Part shown: in pieces, positions 51,356 through 60,718 of the stretch
How the letters are laid out: every line of letters starts with the position of its first letter
How positions within the stretch are numbered: position 1 is the stretch's first letter
DNA from: an uncultured Eubacteriales bacterium
GTDB lineage: Bacteria > Bacillota > Clostridia > Oscillospirales > Acutalibacteraceae
Assembly: GCA_934394855.1 (NCBI GenBank)
Contig: CAKRRH010000003.1
Span: 44,779 to 108,778 of the forward strand
Direction: 5' to 3'
Length of the DNA stretch: 64,000 nucleotides
The notes under the pieces: generated by a model
What the model was told of the DNA's origin: nothing
Databases searched by the model: none
Seen by the model: only the letters and a program-made list of their open reading frames with translations
Translations under genes and position numbers: made by a program

Positions 51356-52537
51356 TCACTTAACAGCGGCAAGGAGAGCGTCGGTTTTGTCGGTTTTTTC
51401 CCATGTGAAATCAGGGTCGGGTCTGCCGAAATGACCGTAGTTGCAGGTCTTGCGATATATCGGTCTGCGAAGATCGAGATCCTTGATTATTGCGGCAGGA
51501 CGAAGGTCAAATACTTTCATGACGGCGTCGGCGAGCTTTGATTCGTCAACCGCTGCCGTGCCGAATGTATCCACAGATACCGACACCGGGTTTGACACGC
51601 CGATGGCGTAGGCAAGCTGGATTTCGCATTTCTTTGCAAGGTGCGCCGCAACGATATTTTTAGCGACATATCGAGCCGCATAAGCCGCCGCTCTGTCAAC
51701 CTTTGTCGGGTCTTTGCCCGAAAAAGCTCCGCCGCCGTGACGGGCATAGCCGCCGTAGGTATCGACAATGATTTTTCTGCCGGTAAGTCCTGTGTCGCCC
51801 TGAGGTCCGCCGATTACAAAACGGCCTGTCGGGTTGATGAAATATTTTGTGTCGTCGTCGAGCAACTTTGACGGAATCGTTGCGAAAATGACTTCTCTTT
51901 TAATGTCCTCACGGAGCTTTTCGATCTCAACATCGGGCGAATGCTGACTTGAAACAACGACTGCGTCGATTCTCTTCGGCGCACCGTTTTCATCATATTC
52001 AACCGTTACCTGGGTCTTTCCGTCCGGTCTTAAATATGGCAAAATGCCCTGTTTTCTGACATCAGTCAGGCGCTTTGCAAGCTTTTGAGCAAAGTAAGCG
52101 CTCATCGGCATATATTCGTCTGTTTCGTCGCACGCATATCCGAACATCATGCCCTGGTCGCCCGCACCCGTTTCATTATCGGCATCGTCATCGCCGAGCT
52201 TTTGCTCATATGACTTATCAACGCCCATTGCAATGTCGGGCGACTGCTCATCGATCGAAGTCAGCACAGCGCAGGTTTTGCCGTCAAAGCCGTTGTCCGC
52301 ACCGTCATAGCCGATGTCGGAAAGTACATTCCGAACAATCTTTTTAACATCAACATTTGCATTTGATGTGATTTCTCCCATGACCGTTACAACACCTGTT
52401 GTGGCAAATGTTTCGCACGCAACACGGGCAAACTTGTCCTCACTCAAATGGGCGTCCAAAATTGCGTCGGAGATTTGGTCGCAAACCTTGTCGGGATGTC
52501 CTTCGGTAACCGATTCCGATGTAAATAATTTTTTCAT
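51356..52537 (-). CDS. metK: S-adenosylmethionine synthetase
   Basis: 393 residues. It starts [30 protein letters not shown], with the GHPDK motif. The [15 protein letters not shown]-binding loop, [22 protein letters not shown] and ending DFTWEKTDK are intact. It makes SAM from methionine and ATP. Its leader carries a SAM-I riboswitch, so expression falls when SAM is plentiful. GAAAGGAAAG stands upstream of the ATG. Confidence 0.98.
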   Translation of the reverse strand: MKKLFTSESVTEGHPDKVCDQISDAILDAHLSEDKFARVACETFATTGVVTVMGEITSNANVDVKKIVRNVLSDIGYDGADNGFDGKTCAVLTSIDEQSPDIAMGVDKSYEQKLGDDDADNETGAGDQGMMFGYACDETDEYMPMSAYFAQKLAKRLTDVRKQGILPYLRPDGKTQVTVEYDENGAPKRIDAVVVSSQHSPDVEIEKLREDIKREVIFATIPSKLLDDDTKYFINPTGRFVIGGPQGDTGLTGRKIIVDTYGGYARHGGGAFSGKDPTKVDRAAAYAARYVAKNIVAAHLAKKCEIQLAYAIGVSNPVSVSVDTFGTAAVDESKLADAVMKVFDLRPAAIIKDLDLRRPIYRKTCNYGHFGRPDPDFTWEKTDKTDALLAAVK

Positions 52538-52574
52538 TTAAACAAATCTTTCCTTTCATATGTTTCAAGAAATA

Positions 52575-52815
52575 ACGGCAAAAAAGTCGCAGTCAATCTT
52601 TTCATTAACTGCGGCTTAGATTTATTAGGTAATTAAACCAACTAATCTACCTCATCTTGCACTGAAAATCGGTAATGCATGAATAATAAATGCGTTACCG
52701 ATGAAGCAAAAAATGCCTTTCGTGCAGGATTTGGCACCTTTCATAAACCGAAAACGGTTTTGCAGGTTGCCGGGCTTCGCAGGGCCAGTCCCTCCACCAC
52801 TCTTGATAAGATTGA
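52575..52815 (-). promoter_or_regulatory. SAM-I (S-box) riboswitch with terminator
   Basis: The minus-strand leader of metK contains AATCTTATCAAGAG, GGTGGAGGGACTGGCCC, GAAGCCCGGCAACC and GGTGCCAAATCCTGC, the S-box core in order. P1 closes with GTAGATT near 52644-52650. A terminator follows (AAGCCGCAGT/ACTGCGACTT with six T, 52575-52617). Confidence 0.97.
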
Positions 52816-52864
52816 TATAAATATTATAATATGAGTTTACACGCTTGTCAACCGATAATTGTTG

Positions 52865-53500
52865 TTATTTTGACAAATTCCTGTCTTTTTTGGCATATTT
52901 TAAAATCGGCGAGAGCTTTTTATATATCAAAAAGCAGATTACCGACGCAACAAGCCCCTTGATCAATGTAAACGGCAGATTGACAACGAGCAGTGCCTGC
53001 CAAAGATTGCTTATGAACGGAAAAATGAGTGCATATGCGTCGATTATTGCGTCCATCGGCATGAAGTTTGTGTAAAACGGATAGACGATGTAATAATTTG
53101 TGACAAGCTGGATCAGCGCCATTGCAAGTGAGCCCGAAATCGAGCCGATAAGCGCGCCCTTGCGGTTTTTCATCAGCATATAGACAAGTCCCGCAACGCC
53201 GACGAATATTGCGCCCAAAATGAAGTTTGAAAGCTCACCGACTCCGCCCGACGAGCCAAACGGAATGTGGAGCAGGTTTTTAATAAGGCATACTGCGATT
53301 CCGTAAAGCGGACCGAAGCAAAACGAGGTGATGAGCGCCGGCAAATCGGAAAAATCGAATTTGATGAACGACGGCACAAACGGCACCGAAAATTCGAGAA
53401 TCATCAAAATCAGCGCAACAGCACTCATTATTGCGGTTGTGACTATCGCACGCAGATTTAAAATTGATTTTTGTTGTTTGTTTGTTTTTGACCCTGTCAT
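52865..53500 (-). CDS. ribU: Riboflavin ECF transporter S component
   Basis: 211 residues, six hydrophobic segments. Family signals: FVPSFIKFDFSDLPALITSFCFGPLYGIAVCLIKNLLH, GELSNFILGA, LVTNYYIVYPFY and LPFTLIKGLVASVI. RibU binds riboflavin and works with a shared ECF module not present here. The leader carries an FMN riboswitch, confirming the substrate. AAAGGAATG stands upstream of the ATG. Confidence 0.96.
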   Translation of the reverse strand: MTGSKTNKQQKSILNLRAIVTTAIMSAVALILMILEFSVPFVPSFIKFDFSDLPALITSFCFGPLYGIAVCLIKNLLHIPFGSSGGVGELSNFILGAIFVGVAGLVYMLMKNRKGALIGSISGSLAMALIQLVTNYYIVYPFYTNFMPMDAIIDAYALIFPFISNLWQALLVVNLPFTLIKGLVASVICFLIYKKLSPILKYAKKDRNLSK

Positions 53501-53550
53501 TGAAAATCATTCCTTTATTATTTTTTAAAAAGAATCATCTTCAAAAGACG

Positions 53551-53584
53551 AAAAAACGCCCCGACTTAAAATCAAATCGGGGCG
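53551..53584 (-). terminator. Terminator switched by the FMN riboswitch
   Basis: Minus-strand CGCCCCGA/TCGGGGCG hairpin followed by TTTTTTCG, between the riboswitch and ribU. Confidence 0.92.
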
Positions 53585-53634
53585 ATAATTTACATTATAT
53601 CATGCTTTATGACACCGTGGGGTGAAAAGCGTTA

Positions 53635-53768
53635 ATCTTCTAACATCCGGACTATACCGTCGGTTTCGGGATCTCACCGAGAATCGGCACGAAAAATCGT
53701 GTTAGCGGACTCGTCAGCATATATTCTGCATTACCGCCGGTGGAGAATTTCACTCCGCCCCGAAGATC
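53635..53768 (-). promoter_or_regulatory. FMN riboswitch
   Basis: Minus strand: GATCTTCGGGGCGGAGTG, TCTCCACCGGCGGTAATGC, CGAGTCCGC, GGTGAGATCCCGAAACCGAC, GGTATAGTCCGGATG, GAAGAT. All RFN element blocks are present in order. Confidence 0.98.
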
Positions 53769-53943
53769 ATTCTTTTTCTTATATTATATTAAGTTTTCCG
53801 CCTTTTGTCAAGCGGTTAGTTAATTTTTTATGAAATGTATTTTTTTACTTCCCTTTTTGACTGATATTTGATATAATCATAGGGTCGGTGTTTTTTATCT
53901 CGGCGTTTTGCAAAAATCTGACAAGGGGCTTATTCATTTTTTC

Positions 53944-54543
53944 ATGGAAAGACTAAGGGAATTCATTAAATCAATCATGGGCGGCGTTTGCATTGCACTC
54001 GGCGCATTTGCATATTTGATGTGCGAGAACATTTATGTCGGGTCGGTGCTTTTCTGCATTGGGCTGATCTCGATTTTGATAATCGGACTTAATCTGTACA
54101 CCGGAAAAATCGGTTATGTTTTGAATGAGGACAACAAATTCAGAATCGACACCCTGCTTTCAATTTTCGGCAACATGATCGGCGTATTTATCTTTGCGCT
54201 GCCAAGACCGCTTGAACACTCGGTCGCACTCGTTGAAGAAAAGCTGCAAAACGGACTTTTGCTCACGCTTTTTAACGCAATCGGCTGCGGACTGCTGATC
54301 TATTTATGCGTTGAGATTTACAAACGAAAAAACACGCTGATCGGCGTTCTGATTGCCGTTCCGACATTCATCATCTGCGGATTCGAGCACTCGATTGCGG
54401 ATATGTTCTATCTGTTCAACGCCCGTGTTTTCAGCCTGAAAGCGGTGCTGTTCGTTGTTGTTGTCATTATCGGAAACGCCATCGGCGCACTCATTATTCC
54501 AACGCTTTCAAAAATCGGAGTTGTAAAAAGCAAAGCGGAATGA
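53944..54543 (+). CDS. Formate/nitrite transporter family protein
   Basis: About 199 residues, six TM helices. FNT marks: IIGLNLYTGKIGYV, GNMIGVFIF, and IICGFEHSIADMFYLF with the conserved central His. The protein is shorter than FocA (about 280) but holds both inverted half-repeats. Start is uncertain; ATG 53944 is chosen although AAGGGG is 15 bases upstream; the TTG at 53908 has no ribosome site. Conducts small monovalent acids such as formate, nitrite or hydrosulfide; which one cannot be told. Confidence 0.8.
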   Translation: MERLREFIKSIMGGVCIALGAFAYLMCENIYVGSVLFCIGLISILIIGLNLYTGKIGYVLNEDNKFRIDTLLSIFGNMIGVFIFALPRPLEHSVALVEEKLQNGLLLTLFNAIGCGLLIYLCVEIYKRKNTLIGVLIAVPTFIICGFEHSIADMFYLFNARVFSLKAVLFVVVVIIGNAIGALIIPTLSKIGVVKSKAE

Positions 54544-54671
54544 TATATATAGTCATAAGCATAAAACATCCCCCACATCACAGCAGAATTGCGGCGAATT
54601 TGAAAACTCGATTTGCTGATCGACGATTTGCTGATAAAGTTTGAGAGTGGCAAATAAATTAGGGCAAGTAT

Positions 54672-54706
54672 TAAAGGCTCAAAAGGGTTCTTCCCTCTTG
54701 AGCCTT
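54672..54706 (+). terminator. Terminator after the FNT gene
   Basis: AAGGCTCAA ... TTGAGCCTT with GGG/CCC inside; T tract weak. Confidence 0.6.
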
Positions 54707-54744
54707 CTTGTTATGTAAAAAATGCAATTATTTGTCAAATTATG

Positions 54745-54773
54745 TTGACAAAATTCACTAAGTGTGCTATAAT
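54745..54773 (+). promoter_or_regulatory. Consensus promoter for the 54807 gene
   Basis: TTGACA, 17 bases, TATAAT: a perfect consensus, 34 bases before the start codon. Confidence 0.9.
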
Positions 54774-54806
54774 CACATTATAATAGTAGAAAGGATTGGT
54801 TTAGAT

Positions 54807-55517
54807 ATGGGTTTGGTATGGTGGATTGTTTTATCGGTAGCAGCATTCTTATTAGTGTTTGTTATAGCACCAAGTGCAAATCATATTACTAATTTTATTA
54901 GTAAAAGTCTCAAAAAGAATAACTCTTTGTTTTTTTCAGCATTATTATCCATTCTATTATTTTTTGCTCTGGTAATAGTTTTTTTGATTTTAATTTATCA
55001 AATATGTGATTTAATGAAAGCCGATGATTTTCTTAAGGATCTTATGCGTTCATCGCTACCTGTTTTATGTGCTTTTGTATCCGCCGTTTTCATTTTTGTT
55101 TCCGAAAGTGACCGTGAAGACATATATAAAAGAAAATCTGTGCAGCCGTATTTGTATATCGAAGATTATGAAACAAGCTCATATTGTTGCGAATCTTTAA
55201 AACTGAAAAATACCGGTTCGGGCTCGGCTTGCAACATTGTGCTTGATTTTCGCTCAATAAAATATAACGATTTACAACAAAAATGCATTAGAGCTGGTGA
55301 GAGTGATGAAATAAAAAATATAAAATTGTATAAAGGTGATAATCAAACAGCTGAGATCATATATAAAGATGTTTATGATAATAAATATCAACAGGAAATT
55401 AAATTTAATGTTGAAAATAATGTTATTACCCCGACTTTGAGTAGTCCGGAGTATGTGCCCGAAAAAAAGAGTTGGAGGAAACGGAAAAAGAGCAAAAATA
55501 TCACAAGTGACAAATAA
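54807..55517 (+). CDS. Two-TM membrane protein of unknown function, AT-rich
   Basis: About 236 residues. TM1 (3-24), TM2 (about 45-70) and a hydrophobic stretch near 88-105 are followed by a soluble part with SDREDIYKRKSVQPYLYIEDYETSSYCCESLKLKNTGSGSACNIVLDFRS and a basic tail (KKSWRKRKKSKN). I do not recognise the domain. Low GC compared with neighbours and its own consensus promoter suggest recent acquisition. AAAGGA precedes the ATG. Confidence 0.7.
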   Translation: MGLVWWIVLSVAAFLLVFVIAPSANHITNFISKSLKKNNSLFFSALLSILLFFALVIVFLILIYQICDLMKADDFLKDLMRSSLPVLCAFVSAVFIFVSESDREDIYKRKSVQPYLYIEDYETSSYCCESLKLKNTGSGSACNIVLDFRSIKYNDLQQKCIRAGESDEIKNIKLYKGDNQTAEIIYKDVYDNKYQQEIKFNVENNVITPTLSSPEYVPEKKSWRKRKKSKNITSDK

Positions 55518-55522
55518 CAACA

Positions 55523-55558
55523 CCCCCGATAAGCGGTGACTTATCGGGGGATTTTTTT
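55523..55558. terminator. Bidirectional terminator
   Basis: CCCCCGATAAG/CTTATCGGGGG followed by ATTTTTTT, between two converging genes. Confidence 0.9.
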
Positions 55559-55599
55559 GCTTATTAGGGTTTATATAATCAAATACCGGGATATGTTCT

Positions 55600-56754
55600 T
55601 TATTTATCCCCATAATAAAGCGCCAGGGTTTTATCAACGACATCGTCCCAGTTATATTTATTGCAGATGTAATCAGCCGCAGCCGCCTTATATTCAGCAA
55701 CCCTTTCAAAATTGCTGTCAAGGTCGGTCAAGATGTCGGCAAGCGCCGTTTCACTGCCCTTTGGAAATGTGATTCCATGATCGGCGATTACATCAGCACA
55801 TTCGGGAATGTCGGATGTTACACAGCAGTTGCCATAGCTCATTGCCTCAAGCAAGCTAAGCGGCATTCCCTCAAGGTCGCTCGGCAAAATGTAGGTATAT
55901 GCATTTGAATATAGCTCTTTAAGCGGATTTCCGCAAACAAATCCCGTAAAAATGATTCGTTCGTCGTCTTTTGCAAGCTCTCTCAAATGAGCCGCATATT
56001 CGTCGGTGTCGCTTGAACCGCCCGCAATCACAAGCTTATGCTTGCAGTCGGTGGTTTTGTAGGCATTGATGAGATATTCAACGCCCTTTTCGGGAACAAG
56101 CCGACCGAGGTAGAGAAAATATTCCTGCGAATTCAGTCCGAATTTTTCGGTTATTTCGTGAGCGTCTAATAGCCCCGGTCTCTCGACTCCGTTTGGAATA
56201 AACACCGTGTCGCGGTTATATGTATCTTTAAAATACTGCTCGACAGCACGGCTTAACACGATTATTTCATCTGCTCTTTTTGCAGCTGTTTTCTCACCGA
56301 ATTTAATATATTTCGCTGCAAATCCGCCCCATTTTGAGCGTGCCCAGTCAAGTCCATGAATCGTCGCAATCACTCGTTTGCCGAATAATTTCGGAATCCA
56401 CATCATTGCGCACGGTCCTTCGGCATGAAAATGAACGACATCATATTTACCGAATGACGCTTTGATTGCGCCGAAAAAGGACGAGCTCATTGCCGCAAGT
56501 CCTTTTTTATCTATCGTTGCGACCGTTTTTAGCCGAACTCCGTTATATTCATCTAAATTTGCGGTGTCAAATTCCTTTCCGCTGACATGATGACCGCCTC
56601 GGTTAAAGCAAGTGACGCTGTGGCCGAGCTTTGCCATGCGCACGGCAAGCTCCTCGACGACGATTTCAACTCCGCCCTCACGGGACGGGATTCTTTTGTG
56701 TCCGATCATTGCGATGTTCAGTTTTTTTCTATTATTATTGCTCATTTGGCTCAT
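55600..56754 (-). CDS. Glycosyltransferase family 4-like
   Basis: 384 residues. GT-B fold: MIGHKRIPSREGGVEIVVEELAVRMAKLGHSVTCFNRGG (donor-side loop), VVHFHAEGPCAMMW, FIPNGVERPG, FLYLGRLVPEKGVEYLINAY and the C-terminal ILPSDLEGMPLSLLEAMSYG with the conserved E-x7-E. It adds a sugar from a nucleotide donor to a surface polymer or lipid. Overlaps the nucleotidyltransferase stop by four bases, with GGGAG upstream. Confidence 0.92.
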   Translation of the reverse strand: MSQMSNNNRKKLNIAMIGHKRIPSREGGVEIVVEELAVRMAKLGHSVTCFNRGGHHVSGKEFDTANLDEYNGVRLKTVATIDKKGLAAMSSSFFGAIKASFGKYDVVHFHAEGPCAMMWIPKLFGKRVIATIHGLDWARSKWGGFAAKYIKFGEKTAAKRADEIIVLSRAVEQYFKDTYNRDTVFIPNGVERPGLLDAHEITEKFGLNSQEYFLYLGRLVPEKGVEYLINAYKTTDCKHKLVIAGGSSDTDEYAAHLRELAKDDERIIFTGFVCGNPLKELYSNAYTYILPSDLEGMPLSLLEAMSYGNCCVTSDIPECADVIADHGITFPKGSETALADILTDLDSNFERVAEYKAAAADYICNKYNWDDVVDKTLALYYGDK

Positions 56755-57860
56755 TTTCGTTCTCCCGACATTGATTTATATAAATTTGCTTCCGATTTGA
56801 TCTTATCATTGCGGCAAAAAATCGCTCTGAAAATTCTGTAAATCCAGAAAACAGGCAAAAGAAGCGGGCATTTATTTACCGCCGCAAAGGCTGATTTCAT
56901 TGATGAAAGCGGCGGAAAAATCCGTCGGATAACATAGACCGCTTTGCCCATTGATTTGTACTTTTTCTGATATTTCAAGAGCATATTGTCAGCCTTGTGC
57001 CGAGCACTGCCGTATATTCCGCTTTTTGTGATATATTGCTCCGTTTGTCCCCAATCGGCAATTTTGTTATCCTCTCCGAACCACTTGTCGGCAACAATGT
57101 CCATTTGCTTTTTGAAGTCAAAAAGTCCGAGCTTTTTAAGCTCTGATTTTACATATTTGTAATCGGATTTGTCAAGATTTTGAGTCAGCAAATAATGATC
57201 CGCAATGAAACGGACTCCGCACCCTGCAAGCTCATAATGCTTATGAAAATGCGCCAAAGAATAGATATATAGGTCGGCAAACGACATTGTATATGCGCAA
57301 AGCAGCTCGTCATATATCTTTTTGCCGAGTGCTGAGTCAAAATAGCCGTTAAAGGTATCATTTTCAAAAAGGGTTGTGTGGATTTCGACATTCATTATCG
57401 GTTTTTTGAAATATACATCTGCGCCGTTTTTGCCGAAATCCTCGGTTGTGTAGCCGAGGCTCTCCATTATTTTTCTCGATTTGTTTCGCTCGACTGTCGC
57501 TACCAAAAAATCAAGGTCGCTTGATACTCTCATGTCGGCGCTCGGATAAAGTCGGCTGATGAATAATCCCTTAAAAGCAAGATATTCGATTTTCTCATCT
57601 GTAAATGCCGTGGCGATTTTTTCAAATTCGGATTGCTGAATGATTGACCGTGCAACCGCTTTTGACCTGCTCATATTGAATTTTGAGAGCGTCTCACCGT
57701 CATATCCCGCTTTTTTTAAAGCATAATAGACAACAGGTGCGACATGATGAAGCTCGCACAACGAAAAAAGCCGTTCATAATCGCAATTATTCGGCAATAC
57801 CGCTGTTTCATTTTTTAATGCGCATCTTATGAGATAGACCATCAACTGTTCGGTTATCAT
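56751..57860 (-). CDS. Uncharacterised nucleotidyltransferase (NTP_transf_5 type)
   Basis: About 369 residues. ALKNETAVLP opens the domain; YLAFKGLFISRLYPSADMRVSSDLDFLV holds the catalytic DLD pattern of the polymerase-beta fold, followed by NVEIHTTLFE with another acidic/His metal residue. These proteins occur next to glycosyltransferases in capsule and exopolysaccharide loci. Role unknown. ATG 57860 is used in place of the TTG at 57872. Confidence 0.85.
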   Translation of the reverse strand: MITEQLMVYLIRCALKNETAVLPNNCDYERLFSLCELHHVAPVVYYALKKAGYDGETLSKFNMSRSKAVARSIIQQSEFEKIATAFTDEKIEYLAFKGLFISRLYPSADMRVSSDLDFLVATVERNKSRKIMESLGYTTEDFGKNGADVYFKKPIMNVEIHTTLFENDTFNGYFDSALGKKIYDELLCAYTMSFADLYIYSLAHFHKHYELAGCGVRFIADHYLLTQNLDKSDYKYVKSELKKLGLFDFKKQMDIVADKWFGEDNKIADWGQTEQYITKSGIYGSARHKADNMLLKYQKKYKSMGKAVYVIRRIFPPLSSMKSAFAAVNKCPLLLPVFWIYRIFRAIFCRNDKIKSEANLYKSMSGERK

Positions 57861-57890
57861 TTCTTCACCCAAAATTATAATATTATATTC

Positions 57891-57919
57891 AGTATAACAT
57901 TATTTACATTTTGTGTCAA
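57891..57919 (-). promoter_or_regulatory. Promoter of the nucleotidyltransferase-glycosyltransferase operon
   Basis: Minus strand TTGACA (57919-57914), 17 bases, TATACT (57896-57891). Confidence 0.85.
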
Positions 57920-57973
57920 CGAATAGAAAACGGTGCTGCAAAATAAAAATGAGTTGATAATTATAATAATTAA

Positions 57974-57998
57974 AAGGGTGCCGAGAAGCACCCTTTTA
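57974..57998. terminator. Hairpin next to the left island repeat
   Basis: GGGTGC-CGAGAA-GCACCC with T/A runs on both sides. Confidence 0.7.
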
Positions 57999-58018
57999 AA
58001 GTGAAGATGTGTTAAAAC

Positions 58019-58046
58019 CTCCCCAAGCCCAACTCGAACCAACACT
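58019..58046. repeat. 28-base direct repeat, left copy
   Basis: Identical to 63964-63991 in the same orientation. In both places the minus-strand side is followed by a terminator-like hairpin. Together they enclose IS3-family scraps and the second SipW/TasA-like locus. Confidence 0.88.
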
Positions 58047-58265
58047 CCCCAACTAACAGAAATAGTCGTCTTGCTCACAAAGAGATTTGTTTCGCAACAC
58101 TCCTTTTCTTTTGTTAGCCTACGCCGTCCCTTCTTCTGCCACCGCAACGGTCGGGTTAGGCATGGAAGATAGTGTGCATAGACTTTATCCGCGGAACTGT
58201 TCATTTGAGCAAAAAGGAAAAATAAAAATGTCTTGCGAAATGCAAATTCTTTTCAAGAGTCAGTT

Positions 58266-58337
58266 GACAAATATATGAGTTTCTATAACAACGAACGACC
58301 GCATTCTATTCTTTTGAACCTTACACCAAACAGCTAA
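58266..58337 (+). pseudogene. IS3-family transposase C-terminal scrap, left
   Basis: Reads KYMSFYNNERPHSILLNLTP and a stop, the end of the DDE integrase core of IS3/IS150 OrfB. No upstream body in frame. Confidence 0.85.
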
Positions 58338-58713
58338 CTTTGACACATCAAAAATTGAACCGATATTGTTCTTACAATATTCTCTGACCAATTTAATATA
58401 ATTCAAATTTCCATTTCCTTGAATAAGTTAAAACTTACTCTATAATAAAGCTAACAATTATTGTATGGCAAAAAGTTGTACCCGACTTTTGTTTTATTCG
58501 ATATACAATAATAGTAGTCACCGAAGTCCTGCACCAAATTGCCTTCTCCGAAATTTATAAAAAGGTTTCCGTCGAATTTTTTGACCGATTTTAAGTATAT
58601 CATCTGCTCAGAACTTTTGCAAATTTTAAACGCTTTTTTATGAAAAATCGGCGAATGTCCGCAACGGACTCCCGCCGAATATCGGTGTTATGCAATTATA
58701 ATCAAATCTGCTT
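58338..58713. other. Gene-free stretch with a long imperfect palindrome
   Basis: No gene seen. TTATTGTAT ... ATACAATAA with inner CAAAAAGT/ACTTTTG forms a hairpin at 58455-58514. A TTGAAT-N16-TATAAT promoter-like pair precedes it on the plus strand. It may be a small mobile repeat or a short RNA. Confidence 0.4.
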
Positions 58714-60087
58714 TTACGGTTTATCCGCTATATCTGTAAAATAACCCGGATTCTCCGTTCCGCCGTCTATGCGGGCATAAGTCTTATCCATATGCACGGA
58801 GTCGTAAGAAGTACCTTTCCCTCCCGAAAGTTTTTTGCATAGTTGAAACATTCCTGCGGAATAGGTTACGTTATCCGTATTCCACCCGCTTCCCGCATAT
58901 ATGGAAACAAGCTTGCCGCAGTTAAAGAACATATGTCCCATATTTGTAACGGAGGCGGTATTCCACGATGAAAAGTCAAGTGAAGTAAGACTGCCGCAGT
59001 CGTAAAACATACAATACATATCCGTAACACTCTCGGCCCTCCACGAAGAAATATCTAATGCGGAAAGCTTTTTACACCCGCGGAACATAAAGTACATATC
59101 TACGACTTTGCCCGCGTTCCATGTAGAAACGTTAAGCGAAGTAAGGCTGCTGCAACCGTAGAACATACTTTTCATAATGGTAACCTCCGATGTGTTCCAC
59201 GAGGAAAGGTCGAGCGACGTCAGGGAAGAACAATTGTAAAATATATATCCCATATCGGTGGGACCGTCGATTTTCCAACCGGAAAGGTCAAGCGACGTCA
59301 GGGAGGAACAATTGTAGAATGCATAGTGCATATGCGTGACGCTCTCGGTATTCCATTTAGAAACGTCAAGTGAAGTAAGGCTGCTGCAACCGTAGAAAAC
59401 GTCGCCGATGTGTTCAACGGCAGAAGTGTCCCACGAGGAAACGTCAAGCGAAGTAAGACCTTTGCAGTTATAAAACGTTCCGTAAAGATCTGTTACTTTT
59501 GCGGTGTTCCAGCCGGAAAGGTCAAGCGAAACCAAAGAATTACAGTCTCGAAACATAAACTCCATATCCTCGACGTTCCCGGTATTCCACGAAGTGATAT
59601 TTTTCACCTCCGCCAACTTGCCGCAACCGATAAACATACCGCGCATATCCGTGACTATTCCCGCATCGAAGTTGGAAAAATCAATTGACTTCAGCTCCGT
59701 ACGATAATAGAACAAATGATGGGAATCGGGATTAGCGTAAATTCTTCGGTCTGAAAGAATATACGCCTTCGTCCCCTTAGTGTACAGTTTTATTTTACCC
59801 GTTTTTTTTACGTCGACATTTATCGGCTCGATTCCCGCGATTTCATCCTCGTAATCTTTCGTCAGTCCGAACACGACCTCCGTCACGGAATCGCCCAGAG
59901 CGTTTCTGACCTGCAAACCCGGCAAAAGCACGTCTACGCGCGGTATGTTCAAAGTAAGAGTTCCCGCCTGCTTTTCTATCACGTACTTGCTCATGGTGAA
60001 GGTTACGGAAAAAACAAAAAACAACGAAAGCAGAGCGAGTAATACGAGTATACTTTTACGTAGAATTCTTTTCGTGAAAATTTTCAT
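58714..60087 (-). CDS. BspA/DUF285-repeat surface protein with signal anchor
   Basis: 457 residues. The N-terminal helix (ILRKSILVLLALLSLFFVFSVTFTMSKYV) ends like the TasA-like signal segments of this locus (compare GGYTFSKYV). A short beta domain leads to about eight DUF285 repeats of 23 residues, such as SLDLSGWNTAKVTDLYGTFYNC and SLDVSSWDTSAVEHIGDVFYGC. The protein ends without a wall-anchor motif. DUF285 repeats are adhesive surface modules in gut and mycoplasma species. GGAG stands seven bases before ATG 60087. It is the last gene of the island operon. Confidence 0.88.
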   Translation of the reverse strand: MKIFTKRILRKSILVLLALLSLFFVFSVTFTMSKYVIEKQAGTLTLNIPRVDVLLPGLQVRNALGDSVTEVVFGLTKDYEDEIAGIEPINVDVKKTGKIKLYTKGTKAYILSDRRIYANPDSHHLFYYRTELKSIDFSNFDAGIVTDMRGMFIGCGKLAEVKNITSWNTGNVEDMEFMFRDCNSLVSLDLSGWNTAKVTDLYGTFYNCKGLTSLDVSSWDTSAVEHIGDVFYGCSSLTSLDVSKWNTESVTHMHYAFYNCSSLTSLDLSGWKIDGPTDMGYIFYNCSSLTSLDLSSWNTSEVTIMKSMFYGCSSLTSLNVSTWNAGKVVDMYFMFRGCKKLSALDISSWRAESVTDMYCMFYDCGSLTSLDFSSWNTASVTNMGHMFFNCGKLVSIYAGSGWNTDNVTYSAGMFQLCKKLSGGKGTSYDSVHMDKTYARIDGGTENPGYFTDIADKP

Positions 60088-60104
60088 ATACTTTCTCCGT
60101 CTGT

Positions 60105-60641
60105 TTAACAAACCTGCTCGGCTCGCACCGAAACGCCTATATTAGAAAAAACGTAATCCCTCAACAAGAAGGCTTCGTTAACTACGGAAAAAACAAGAGT
60201 ATGATCGTTCGTTTGCGAATTTCCCGCCGCAAAACGCCCGACGTCTTTAATCGTAACCTTTTTTCTGTCCGACGAAGCCGTGCCGATCTTTCCGTCCACG
60301 GTTATAGAAATGCCTTCGGGCAATGCTTCCGGCAAAGTCACGATCACGTCATATTTGAACGACGTTTCCGCCGTTTTCCCGTCTTTTGTATTCGCAACCG
60401 TAAAGTTATACTCGGCAGTCATGATTTCCTGTCCGCAATCAATCGTCAGATTATCGGAAGAACTCACCTGTAAATCCATAATCAGAGCCGAAACCTGCGC
60501 ATTGTCGCCTCCGGTTGAGGAGGAAAGATTTTTCGCAAAAGTAACGCCGCTCGCCGAAGCGAGAAGAGCTACGAAAAGAATAACGAGCGCAAAAAACGAT
60601 CTTGCACCGTTTCTCCTTTTTGTTTCTTCGTTTCTTAACAT
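60105..60641 (-). CDS. TasA-like exported protein, second locus
   Basis: 178 residues. Signal helix ARSFFALVILFVALLASASGVTFAKN with an AKN cut zone, then a beta-rich domain (IMDLQVSSSDNLTIDCGQEIMTAEYNFTVANTKDGK...KYDVIVTLPEALPEGISITVDG). The strand pattern and mid-domain NT-DGK turn fit the TasA/camelysin fold. GGAG before ATG. It is 77 bases after the signal peptidase gene. Confidence 0.7.
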   Translation of the reverse strand: MLRNEETKRRNGARSFFALVILFVALLASASGVTFAKNLSSSTGGDNAQVSALIMDLQVSSSDNLTIDCGQEIMTAEYNFTVANTKDGKTAETSFKYDVIVTLPEALPEGISITVDGKIGTASSDRKKVTIKDVGRFAAGNSQTNDHTLVFSVVNEAFLLRDYVFSNIGVSVRAEQVC

Positions 60642-60718
60642 CTTTTTTCTCCGTTAACGCAGTTCGGTTTTTTCGGGATTGCCCGCCGCGACTTCTGCAC
60701 AATCCCTAAAGATTGTTT

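Noticed and set aside
54762..54806. Extended start of the 54807 membrane protein
   Set aside because: The extension would run over the -10 TATAAT of its own promoter.
57875..58204. 109-codon minus ORF at the island's left end
   Set aside because: It spans the 28-base repeat, a hairpin and non-coding sequence; the translation is low in information and has no ribosome site.
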